Part shown: piece by piece, positions 1 to 4,922 of the stretch
How positions within the stretch are numbered: the stretch's first letter is position 1
How the letters are laid out: every line of letters starts with the position of its first letter
Assembly (NCBI GenBank): GCA_030592465.1
Contig: JAUVJB010000196.1
Location: forward strand, 1 to 5,806
Direction: 5' to 3'
From: Bacteroidota bacterium
Lineage (GTDB): Bacteria; Bacteroidota; Bacteroidia; Bacteroidales; B39-G9
Length of the DNA stretch: 5,806 nt
Position numbers and translations under genes: made by a program
The notes under the pieces: generated by a model
What the model saw: only the letters and a program-made list of their open reading frames with translations
Told to the model about the DNA's origin: nothing
Databases searched by the model: none

Positions 1-428
1 GTGATTTATTAAATAAACATTTTTATCGAAAAGAGCATTTTTTATGTGCTCACAATGGTAAAGAATTTGATTTTCCTTATTTGGCACGCCGTATATTAAT
101 TAATGGATTAAAACTGCCAAAATTGTTAAACATTGCAGGCAAAAAACCATGGGAAGTAAAACACCTTGACACTCTTGAATTGTGGAAGTTTGGTGATTAT
201 AAACATTACACATCGTTAAATTTGTTAACTAACATTTTTAATATCCCTTCGCCTAAAGATGATATTGACGGCAGTGAGGTAGCCGGCGTTTATTGGGTTG
301 ATAAAGATATTAAACGAATTGCCAAATATTGTCAAAAAGATGTTGTTGCTCTTGTGCAGCTTTTTTTGCGTTACAAAGGTGAAAAATTAGTTAAAGATGA
401 TAATATCGAAATTATTTCTGATTTGTAG
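1..428 (+). CDS. Predicted 3'-5' exonuclease of the PolB exonuclease-domain type (DNA_pol_B_exo2-like), 3' part only
   Basis: The gene runs in from the left edge; the frame starts at base 3 and stays open for 141 codons to TAG at 426-428. An internal TTG at 81 is not a credible start, because conserved sequence continues upstream of it. Numbering from the first full codon, an Exo II-like motif AHNGKEFDFPYL lies at residues 16-27, with Asn18 and Asp23 as candidate metal-site residues. An Exo III motif of YxxxD type (YCQKDV) has Tyr109 and Asp113. A conserved LDTLELWKFGDY block lies at 55-66. The Exo I motif (DxE) must lie off the left edge, with roughly 100 residues missing if the protein has the family's usual length. 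The family is DEDDy nucleases related to the proofreading domain of family B polymerases but lacking the polymerase; the role is presumably DNA repair or processing in the cytoplasm (inference). Its last 17 bp overlap the convergent hydrolase gene. Confidence 0.85.
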   Translation, partial: DLLNKHFYRKEHFLCAHNGKEFDFPYLARRILINGLKLPKLLNIAGKKPWEVKHLDTLELWKFGDYKHYTSLNLLTNIFNIPSPKDDIDGSEVAGVYWVDKDIKRIAKYCQKDVVALVQLFLRYKGEKLVKDDNIEIISDL

Positions 429-1215
429 GCTTTGTAAAGTCTAAAATATTTTGAATAATTAATTTGGGATATTCAATATGCAGCCAATGTGTTGCATTTT
501 TTATTGTTATAATATTAGAATTCGGAAATAATTTTTTTATCAAAGTGTAATCGCTGTCTAAAATGTAGTTTGAGTTTTCTGCTTTAATAAATAAATAAGG
601 CAAGTTATTTGAACTAGTTTCTTTTTGCTCTAAACCCTCCATTAATTTATGTAAATTTTCACTTATTGCTTTAATATTTAATCTCCACGAGAAGTTATTG
701 TTCTTATCTCTGTAAATATTTTTGAGTAAAAAAATTTGAAAGTTATTTGGAATATCTGTTTGTGCAAATTCATTGGCAATGTCGTTCCTATTATTAATAT
801 TTGTTAAATCAAAATTTAATAAAGTGTTAATGATTTTTCGATGATCGTTTGTTTTAATATTATCATTGAGACTGTAAGTTTTTGGTGCAATATCAAGAAT
901 TATCAATTTTTTTATACGTTCAGGGTAGCTAAGTGAAAAGTTCATGGCTATTTTTCCACCCATTGAATGACCTAAAAAAACAGCTTTTTCAATTGAATAA
1001 AAATTCATAAATTCTAACAGGTCGTTTGTCATAACTTCATAGTTATGCTCATTGCTGTGCAAAGAATGCCCGTGATTACGTAAATCGGGAATAAAAACCT
1101 CAAATGTTTTTGATAATTCTTTGCCAATACTTACCCAATTATCCGAACAACCATACAATCCGTGTAAAATTATAAAAGGATATCCATTGCCGTATTTTCT
1201 ATAAAAAAGTCTCAC
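412..1215 (-). CDS. Alpha/beta-fold hydrolase, YbfF-like esterase
   Basis: A 267-residue protein of normal length for a small cytoplasmic alpha/beta hydrolase, without a signal peptide. The oxyanion-hole HG is at 18-19 (ILHGLYG), a DNW at 25-27, and the family block PDLRNHGHS at 43-51. The nucleophile elbow GHSMGG is at 82-87 with Ser84, and the catalytic His is His243 in ATHWLHIEYP. The place where many hydrolases carry the acid (FIKAENSNYI, 210-219) has Ser215 instead. Asp108 in ILDIAP is a better acid candidate, as in YbfF-type esterases (family comparison from memory). The start is GTG at 1213-1215: an in-frame TAA lies two codons upstream, and MRLFYRKYG fits the family N terminus. No Shine-Dalgarno is seen; a 7-bp tandem repeat sits directly upstream. 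The substrate cannot be told from sequence; carboxylic or thioester hydrolysis is likely. It may be co-oriented with pdxJ by chance, since a 343-bp repeat-bearing gap separates them. Confidence 0.88.
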   Translation of the reverse strand: MRLFYRKYGNGYPFIILHGLYGCSDNWVSIGKELSKTFEVFIPDLRNHGHSLHSNEHNYEVMTNDLLEFMNFYSIEKAVFLGHSMGGKIAMNFSLSYPERIKKLIILDIAPKTYSLNDNIKTNDHRKIINTLLNFDLTNINNRNDIANEFAQTDIPNNFQIFLLKNIYRDKNNNFSWRLNIKAISENLHKLMEGLEQKETSSNNLPYLFIKAENSNYILDSDYTLIKKLFPNSNIITIKNATHWLHIEYPKLIIQNILDFTKPTNQK

Positions 1216-1217
1216 AA

Positions 1218-1240
1218 TTTAGATTTTAGATTTTAGATTT
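1218..1240. repeat. 7-bp tandem repeat (AGATTTT) before the hydrolase start
   Basis: The unit AGATTTT recurs with exact 7-bp period: full copies at 1221-1227 and 1228-1234, a partial copy at 1235-1240, and TTT before the first copy. It ends three bases before the GTG start of the minus-strand hydrolase, so it occupies the probable ribosome-entry region and any transcript would read repeated TCTAAAA. Copy number could vary by slippage; an effect on expression is only inferred. Confidence 0.75.
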
Positions 1241-1375
1241 ATACTCTGATACGTAATAATTTGAGCTAATTTATCAGGCAGTTGCCCGAAAGAAATGCCT
1301 ACAAATACTTAAAATTATTAAGTTTCATTGCTAAATGGTTTTATGGCTAAGTTATATGGCTATATTAATATGATT

Positions 1376-1442
1376 AATGACCCCAGTGAAATACTTTGCT
1401 TTGCTTCGCTCAGCAAATTTCAGGGAGTAAATTATTAATGAC
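1376..1442 (+). repeat. Hairpin repeat element, copy A (67 bp)
   Basis: The element starts AATGACCCCAGTGAAATA and ends ATTATTAATGAC. Its arms can pair as CCC 1382-1384 with GGG 1423-1425, TGAAA 1387-1391 with TTTCA 1418-1422, and TTTGCT 1395-1400 with AGCAAA 1412-1417. There is a 2-nt bulge (AG) near the base and a 3-nt bulge (TAC) in the left arm; the loop, 1401-1411, contains GCTTCGCTC. It has the same architecture and the same 67-bp span between bounding AATGAC hexamers as copy C at 3185-3251. A role as transcription terminator is possible, but no T-tract follows on either strand. Confidence 0.75.
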
Positions 1443-1507
1443 AGCAAAGCCAAATGACAGTGAGCGAAGCGAACAAATGACAACAAATGACAGCGAAGCT
1501 AAATGAC
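1437..1507 (+). repeat. Mosaic of AATGAC units and GCGAAGC units
   Basis: AATGAC occurs at 1437, 1453, 1476, 1486 and 1502, spaced 16, 23, 10 and 16 bp. The spacers carry variants of one short word: AGCAAAGC, GAGCGAAGCGAA and AGCGAAGC. That word is the reverse complement of the loop of the hairpin next door (GCTTCGCTC), so this tract looks like broken or recombined pieces of the same repeat family. No open frame of useful size is present. Confidence 0.7.
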
Positions 1508-1544
1508 AAATTATATTACGCAAAATATAACAACTCAAAGTATA

Positions 1545-1562
1545 ACAATCTCACAATCTCAC
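1545..1562 (-). repeat. Short direct repeat at the 3' end of pdxJ
   Basis: ACAATCTC occurs twice in tandem, at 1545-1552 and 1553-1560, and overlaps the pdxJ stop codon. Read in the sense direction of pdxJ it is TGAGATTGTGAGATTGT. A close match (AGATTGTGAGATGG) follows the stop codon of the plus-strand CBS gene at 3026-3039. It is not a stem-loop terminator. Confidence 0.55.
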
Positions 1563-2272
1563 TTTATAAGTCTCAAATACATTTGAACAGCATTTTCTAA
1601 ACCCAAATATAAAGCATCGGAAATAAGCGCATGACCTATTGATACTTCTAACAGGCCAGGGATATTATCATAAAAATATTTTAGATTATCAAGATCTAAA
1701 TCATGGCCGGCATTAATACCTAATTCTAGTTCATTTGCACAATTAGCAGCCACTATAAATGGCTTAATTGCTTCTTCTTTGTTTTTATGAAAGTTGGCAG
1801 CATAAGGCTCGGTGTATAATTCAATTCTGTCGGTTTTTGTATCAAGAGCATTAATAATATTATCAAGATTAGTATCAACAAAAATTGATGTTCGTATGTT
1901 GCTTTCTTTTAGTTCGGCAATAACATCAGTCAAAAAACTTTTATTTTTAACAGTGTCCCATCCGGCGTTTGAGGTTAAGGCATCGGGTGGGTCGGGTACT
2001 AATGTTACTTGAGTAGGTTTAATTTTTGTAACCAAGTCTAAAAAATTTCTTGAAGGATAACCCTCAATATTAAATTCAGTAGTTATTATTGGTTTAATGT
2101 CATAAGCATCTTGATATCTTATATGACGTTCATCGGGTCTGGGGTGAACAGTAATGCCTTCGGCGCCATAATTTTGGCAATTTATAGCAGCTTCAACAAC
2201 ATTTGGTATATTACCGCCTCGAGCATTTCGTAATGTTGCTATTTTATTTATATTTACACTTAACTTTGTCAT
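1559..2272 (-). CDS. pdxJ: Pyridoxine 5'-phosphate synthase
   Basis: PdxJ condenses 3-amino-1-hydroxyacetone phosphate (1-amino-propan-2-one 3-phosphate) with 1-deoxy-D-xylulose 5-phosphate to give pyridoxine 5'-phosphate, the ring-closing step of DXP-dependent vitamin B6 synthesis, in the cytoplasm. The 237-residue length is normal for the family. From ATG 2272-2270 the N terminus reads MTKLSVNINKIATLRNARGG, aligning with the family start. A TTG twelve bases further upstream is in frame but adds only four unconserved residues. Signature blocks are HPRPDERHI at 43-51, with active-site His43; EFNIEGYP at 66-73, with Glu70; LVPDPPDALTS at 91-101; and INAGHDL at 186-192, with His190. These match the His/Glu/His active-site residues of the E. 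coli enzyme by position. SIGHALISDAL (211-221) is the phosphate-binding C-terminal block. HPRP in place of HLRE is usual in Bacteroidota. It is divergent from the CBS gene, with a shared 79-bp upstream region. Confidence 0.97.
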   Translation of the reverse strand: MTKLSVNINKIATLRNARGGNIPNVVEAAINCQNYGAEGITVHPRPDERHIRYQDAYDIKPIITTEFNIEGYPSRNFLDLVTKIKPTQVTLVPDPPDALTSNAGWDTVKNKSFLTDVIAELKESNIRTSIFVDTNLDNIINALDTKTDRIELYTEPYAANFHKNKEEAIKPFIVAANCANELELGINAGHDLDLDNLKYFYDNIPGLLEVSIGHALISDALYLGLENAVQMYLRLIK

Positions 2273-2289
2273 AATTTTAAACAACGAAT

Positions 2290-2321
2290 AAAAATTATTA
2301 AATTTGTTAGAGATTACAAAA
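2290..2321 (-). promoter_or_regulatory. Candidate pdxJ promoter of Bacteroidota type
   Basis: On the minus strand, TTTTG (2321-2317) is followed after 19 bp by TAATTTTT (2297-2290), leading to the pdxJ ATG at 2272. The Bacteroidota primary sigma factor consensus is TTTG, about 19-20 bp, then TAnnTTTG; the -7 box here misses only the final G. The region is 79 bp and very AT-rich, so chance matches are easy. No equally good pair was seen for the plus-strand CBS gene that shares it. Confidence 0.35.
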
Positions 2322-2351
2322 TTAACAGTTTTTTTTTATAAAGATAATTTT

Positions 2352-3017
2352 ATGTTAGCTAAAGATATAATTTCTGATACAATACCTGCTTTACATACGT
2401 CCGATACAGGAATAATTGCCTTAAACTGGATGGATATATTTAAAATATCACATTTGCCTATTGTTAATAATAAGGAATTTCTTGGACTAATTTCTGATGT
2501 AGATATTTATGATTTTAATAATCCTGAGGAGCCAATTGGAAATCATAATTTATCATTGTCTCGCCCTTTTGTTTATCAAAATCAGCATATTTATGAAGTT
2601 ATTGAAATTGTATCGCGTTTAAAATTAACAATTATTCCTGTATTAAATGAAGAAAAGGAGTATCTCGGTTTAATAAATATTAGTGATTTACTTCATAATT
2701 TTTCAAACTTAATGGCTATTCAAAATCCCGGGGGCATTATCATCATTGAACTAAATGTTAATGATTATTCATTAAGTGAAATTGCTCAAATTGTTGAGAG
2801 TAACGATGCTAAAATTTTAAGTTTATATATATCTTCTCATCCCGATACTATGAAACTTAATGTAACTATTAAAATAAATAAAACCGATTTAACATCAATC
2901 CTTAGAACCTTTGAACGTTATAATTATAATGTTAAAGCTACTTTTATGGAAAATAATGATTTGGATGATTTATATAAAGACAGATACGATTCTTTTATGA
3001 AATTCTTAGATATTTAG
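2352..3017 (+). CDS. CBS-domain-pair protein with C-terminal ACT-like region
   Basis: A 221-residue soluble protein. Two CBS motifs form a Bateman module: residues about 1-55 (MLAKDIISDTIPALHTSDTG, then HLPIVNNKEFLGLISDVDIY) and about 70-117 (PFVYQNQHIYEVIEIVSRL, then TIIPVLNEEKEYLGLINISDLL). Residues about 127-198 (GGIIIIELNVNDYSLSEIAQIVES onward in pattern) have the beta-alpha-beta look of an ACT or ACT-like regulatory domain, and the tail LYKDRYDSFMKFLDI resembles the tails of this family. Bateman modules usually bind adenine nucleotides; the ligand here is unknown. In Bacteroidota this gene normally sits directly before NAD kinase (from memory), suggesting a link with NAD(P) status. I chose ATG 2352 rather than the in-frame TTG at 2304, because the 16 extra residues (LEITKLTVFFYKDNF-like) are unconserved in type and CBS1 begins at this ATG. 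Confidence 0.85.
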   Translation: MLAKDIISDTIPALHTSDTGIIALNWMDIFKISHLPIVNNKEFLGLISDVDIYDFNNPEEPIGNHNLSLSRPFVYQNQHIYEVIEIVSRLKLTIIPVLNEEKEYLGLINISDLLHNFSNLMAIQNPGGIIIIELNVNDYSLSEIAQIVESNDAKILSLYISSHPDTMKLNVTIKINKTDLTSILRTFERYNYNVKATFMENNDLDDLYKDRYDSFMKFLDI

Positions 3018-3025
3018 TGATTGTT

Positions 3026-3044
3026 AGATTGTGAGATGGTGAGA
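3026..3044 (+). repeat. GATTGTGAGAT repeat after the CBS gene
   Basis: AGATTGTGAGATGGTGAGA begins eight bases after the TAG of the CBS gene. It contains two copies of a GTGAGA word and matches, in sense orientation, the repeat overlapping the stop of pdxJ (reverse complement of 1545-1562). Thus two divergent genes carry the same short word directly after their stops. Confidence 0.5.
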
Positions 3045-3086
3045 ACTTTAATACCTTAAATCCGCAAGCCGTGGCACGAATTTGTA

Positions 3087-3144
3087 GTCATTAGCTACGC
3101 CACCTGCCCTGTGAAATTGCGAAGCAATATTTCACGGGGTCATT
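3087..3144 (-). repeat. Hairpin repeat element, copy B (short, inverted)
   Basis: Read on the minus strand it begins AATGACCCCGTGAAATATTG and ends in GGGCAGG, a spacer, then AATGAC. On the plus strand the stem pairs CCCTGTGAAA 3107-3116 with TTTCACGGGG 3130-3139 (one T-G pair), and TTGC 3117-3120 with GCAA 3124-3127 around a GAA loop at 3121-3123, leaving a 2-nt bulge (TA, 3128-3129). The same side of the arm is bulged as in copies A and C. With about 14 pairs this is the most stable hairpin of the three and could slow transcription after the CBS gene, but it lacks a following T-run. Confidence 0.75.
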
Positions 3145-3155
3145 TAATTATTTAT

Positions 3156-3190
3156 TGACAATTAATGACAATTAATGACAATTTAATGAC
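3156..3190 (+). repeat. 10-bp-period AATTAATGAC array, copy 1
   Basis: AATTAATGAC occurs at 3160-3169 and 3170-3179, followed by an 11-bp variant AATTTAATGAC at 3180-3190, and preceded by a degenerate ATTGAC ending at 3159. A further copy, AATTAATGAC at 3242-3251, and a degenerate TATCAATGTC at 3252-3261 lie beyond the hairpin element. The array fills the space between the inverted copy B and the direct copy C. The period equals about one turn of DNA. Confidence 0.8.
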
Positions 3191-3251
3191 CCCGATGAAA
3201 TATTTGTTTCGCTTATGCTCAACAAATTTCACGGGGCAGGCAATTAATGAC
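3185..3251 (+). repeat. Hairpin repeat element, copy C (67 bp)
   Basis: It starts AATGACCCCGATGAAATA and ends GGGGCAGGCAATTAATGAC. The stem pairs CCCCG 3190-3194 with CGGGG 3232-3236, TGAAA 3196-3200 with TTTCA 3227-3231, and TTTGTT 3203-3208 with AACAAA 3221-3226, with a single-base bulge at 3195 and a 2-nt bulge at 3201-3202. The loop is 3209-3220. The bounding AATGAC hexamers are exactly 67 bp apart outer edge to outer edge, as in copy A. Its GGGCAGG end is shared with copy B in the opposite orientation. Confidence 0.78.
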
Positions 3252-3259
3252 TATCAATG

Positions 3260-3275
3260 TCCGCCAGCTGGCGGA
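3260..3275. repeat. Perfect 16-bp GC-rich palindrome
   Basis: TCCGCCAGCTGGCGGA is an exact palindrome with no spacer, very GC-rich in an otherwise AT-rich region, starting nine bases after copy C. It could be a protein-binding site or a dispersed iterated palindrome; I have an uncertain recollection of this word recurring in Bacteroidota genomes. It lies 51-66 bp before the BamA-like start, so an operator role is possible but unsupported. Confidence 0.8.
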
Positions 3276-3325
3276 TAAAATTATAACCGTGTGAAGTATA
3301 TAATCACTATTACGAATTTACTGTA

Positions 3326-4756
3326 ATGATAAAATATATCCTCTTAATATCCTTTTTTGTTTTAATAGCTAGTAATACATTTGCCCAAGAAAAATCATTA
3401 AATATTGATTCTGTTTCTGCTGATACTACCAAAATAATAGTTTCAAATATTTATATCTATGGTAATAATGTTACAAAGAATCGCATCGTTTTGCGTGAGT
3501 TGAAATTCTCGGCAAATGATACAATCTCTAAAAATAAAATTGAAGATTTGATATTAAGAAGTAAAGAAAATCTTTTAAACACTTCTCTATTTAATTATGT
3601 TTCTTTCGACACCTCATTTGTTCATAAAAACAAACTAAATTTTTATATCTATTTAGAAGAAAGATGGTACCTGTGGCCTTATCCAATTTTTGAACATGCC
3701 GACAGAAATTTTAGTTCGTTTATTCATAATAATGATTGGGATAGAATTAATTATGGTTTATTTTTTGTAAGGTATAATTTTAGAGGAAGAAACGAAATTT
3801 TAAAAATAAAAGCACGATACGGATATAAAGAACAATATTTGCTTTATTATAAAGTACCTTACCTTGATAGATTTGGCAAAAATGGAATTGATGCAAGATT
3901 TTCTTTTTTCCGCCAAAAGGAGATTGCCTTTAATACCTATAATAATCAATTACAATTTTATAAATCACAAAATAATTATATTAGAGAGATAATTGATGCT
4001 TTTGTTTCATATTCATATCGTCCGCGATGGGATAATTCACACCTTTTTAAATTGAAATATGAAAATATTAATATTGATGATACAATTGCTAACTTAAATA
4101 GCGATTATCTCGGAAATGACAGAAGAAAAATTTCATATTTTAGTTTTGTTTATAAATTTACAAGCGATAAACGTGATTCAAAAGTATATCCTTTAAATGG
4201 TTATGTTTATAGCATTTCAGCAACAAAATCAGGTCTTTTGCGAAAACATGATATAAATAATTTTTATATAAATGCAATTTTTAGCAAATATTTTATGTTG
4301 AATAATAAGTTCTATTATAATTCCGGATTAAAAATAAAGAAGTCATTAGAAAGTGATAATGTATATTTTATCAAAAAAGCATTAGGTTACGATGATTATC
4401 TGCGTGCTTTTGAATATAATGTGATTGATGGTACGGATTTTTTTATTTTTAGAAATAATTTTAAATATGAGTTAGTGCCGACAAAAATTAAATATTATGA
4501 ATTTATTCCCAGTAATAAATTTAATAAAATTTATTACTCAGTATATTTGAATTTGTTTTTTGACTCAGGATATGTTTACGATAATAATTATGATAGCAGT
4601 AACTCTATGGTAAACGAATTTATATATAGTGGCGGAATAGGAATAGATTTTGTAACTTACTACGATAAAATTATTCGTTTTGAATACTCAATTAATAAAT
4701 TTGGAAATAAAGGTTTTTTTATTCATTTTGGAGCACCAATTTTAATTAAAGAATAG
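3326..4756 (+). CDS. BamA/TamA-like outer membrane protein: signal peptide, one POTRA domain, Omp85-type beta-barrel
   Basis: A 476-residue exported protein. MIKYILLISFFVLIASNTFA is a clear signal peptide, with likely cleavage after Ala20. Residues about 36-113 look like one POTRA domain: IIVSNIYIYGNNVTKNRIVLRE, a helix-rich middle (ISKNKIEDLILRSKENLLNT), then NKLNFYIYLEERWYLWP. From about 130 the chain is a run of alternating aromatic/polar strands. DKRDSKVYPLNGY (281-293) and LRAFEYNVIDG (359-369) match conserved blocks of bacterial surface antigen/Omp85 barrels; the latter is in the place of the VRGF/Y loop-6 motif, with Ala instead of Gly. The final strand, FFIHFGAPI, is followed by LIKE rather than ending on an aromatic. 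One POTRA and 476 residues is far shorter than true BamA (five POTRAs, about 800), so this is a paralogue of unknown substrate, not the essential assembly factor. It sits between the CBS and NAD kinase genes with repeats on both sides. Confidence 0.85.
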   Translation: MIKYILLISFFVLIASNTFAQEKSLNIDSVSADTTKIIVSNIYIYGNNVTKNRIVLRELKFSANDTISKNKIEDLILRSKENLLNTSLFNYVSFDTSFVHKNKLNFYIYLEERWYLWPYPIFEHADRNFSSFIHNNDWDRINYGLFFVRYNFRGRNEILKIKARYGYKEQYLLYYKVPYLDRFGKNGIDARFSFFRQKEIAFNTYNNQLQFYKSQNNYIREIIDAFVSYSYRPRWDNSHLFKLKYENINIDDTIANLNSDYLGNDRRKISYFSFVYKFTSDKRDSKVYPLNGYVYSISATKSGLLRKHDINNFYINAIFSKYFMLNNKFYYNSGLKIKKSLESDNVYFIKKALGYDDYLRAFEYNVIDGTDFFIFRNNFKYELVPTKIKYYEFIPSNKFNKIYYSVYLNLFFDSGYVYDNNYDSSNSMVNEFIYSGGIGIDFVTYYDKIIRFEYSINKFGNKGFFIHFGAPILIKE

Positions 4757-4801
4757 ATGAGATATCCTATGACGTGAGTCCCAGATAATAATAGGTGAAT
4801 T

Positions 4802-4830
4802 TTGAAGCATAACATGAATGATTATATAAT
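4802..4830 (+). promoter_or_regulatory. Possible promoter upstream of the NAD kinase gene
   Basis: TTGAAG (4802-4807) and TATAAT (4825-4830) are separated by 17 bp, a textbook sigma-70-like spacing; TTTG at 4801-4804 with TA 20 bp later also partly fits the Bacteroidota pattern, although the -7 box lacks TTTG. If real, the transcript would carry the AATGAC array in its leader. The sequence is so AT-rich that this may be chance. Confidence 0.25.
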
Positions 4831-4863
4831 GGAATTAGGAATTAAAAATTAATAAGTGATGGC

Positions 4864-4922
4864 AATCAATGACAATCAATGACTATTAATGACAATAGTA
4901 ATAATTAATGACTAATAATGAT
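4864..4922 (+). repeat. 10-bp-period AATYAATGAC array, copy 2
   Basis: Successive units are AATCAATGAC 4864-4873, AATCAATGAC 4874-4883, TATTAATGAC 4884-4893, the degenerate AATAGTAATA 4894-4903, the 9-bp ATTAATGAC 4904-4912 and TAATAATGAT 4913-4922. It shares unit and period with the array at 3156-3190 but has no hairpin element beside it. It ends 32 bp before the NAD kinase start codon. A smaller direct repeat, GGAATTA twice, lies at 4831-4844. Confidence 0.8.

Larger units (their letters stand above)
1216..1558. other. 343-bp non-coding gap between pdxJ and the hydrolase
   Basis: No credible gene is seen on either strand; frames are short and broken. In order it holds a 7-bp tandem repeat (1218-1240), a stretch without an evident gene (1241-1375) containing only a weak inverted repeat (AGGCA 1276-1280 with TGCCT 1296-1300), a 67-bp hairpin element (1376-1442), a mosaic of AATGAC and GCGAAGC units (1437-1507), and a short direct repeat at the end of pdxJ (1545-1562). 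A promoter for the hydrolase should lie here, but I see no clear -33/-7 pair. Confidence 0.7.
3018..3325. other. 308-bp repeat-rich non-coding gap between the CBS gene and the BamA-like gene
   Basis: No credible gene on either strand. It holds a GATTGTGAGAT repeat after the CBS stop (3026-3044), an inverted hairpin element (3087-3144), a 10-bp-period AATGAC array (3156-3190), a direct hairpin element (3185-3251) and a perfect 16-bp palindrome (3260-3275). The last 50 bp before the BamA-like ATG are AT-rich and include TATAAT at 3299-3304, but no matching upstream box was found. GTGGC 3071-3075 and GCCAC 3099-3103 form a weak inverted repeat around the outer end of the first hairpin element. 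Confidence 0.75.

Noticed and set aside
1276..1300. Inverted repeat AGGCA/TGCCT as a regulatory hairpin
   Set aside because: Only five pairs around a 15-base loop; too weak to call.
1812..2012. 66-codon open frame on the plus strand
   Set aside because: It lies wholly within pdxJ on the opposite strand, where the PdxJ motifs are strong; the translation has no recognisable features.
2273..2284. TTG start giving PdxJ four extra residues
   Set aside because: The family N terminus aligns with the ATG at 2272.
2304..2351. TTG start giving a CBS protein 16 residues longer
   Set aside because: The CBS1 domain begins at the ATG at 2352, and the extra residues fall in the divergent promoter region.
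3107..3139. Copy B hairpin as an intrinsic terminator of the CBS gene
   Set aside because: The stem is good, but it is followed by TCATTTAATTA rather than a T-run, and related hairpins occur in other settings.
3087..4922. The repeat tracts as a CRISPR array
   Set aside because: Units are 10 bp without unique spacers of constant length, and no cas gene is present.
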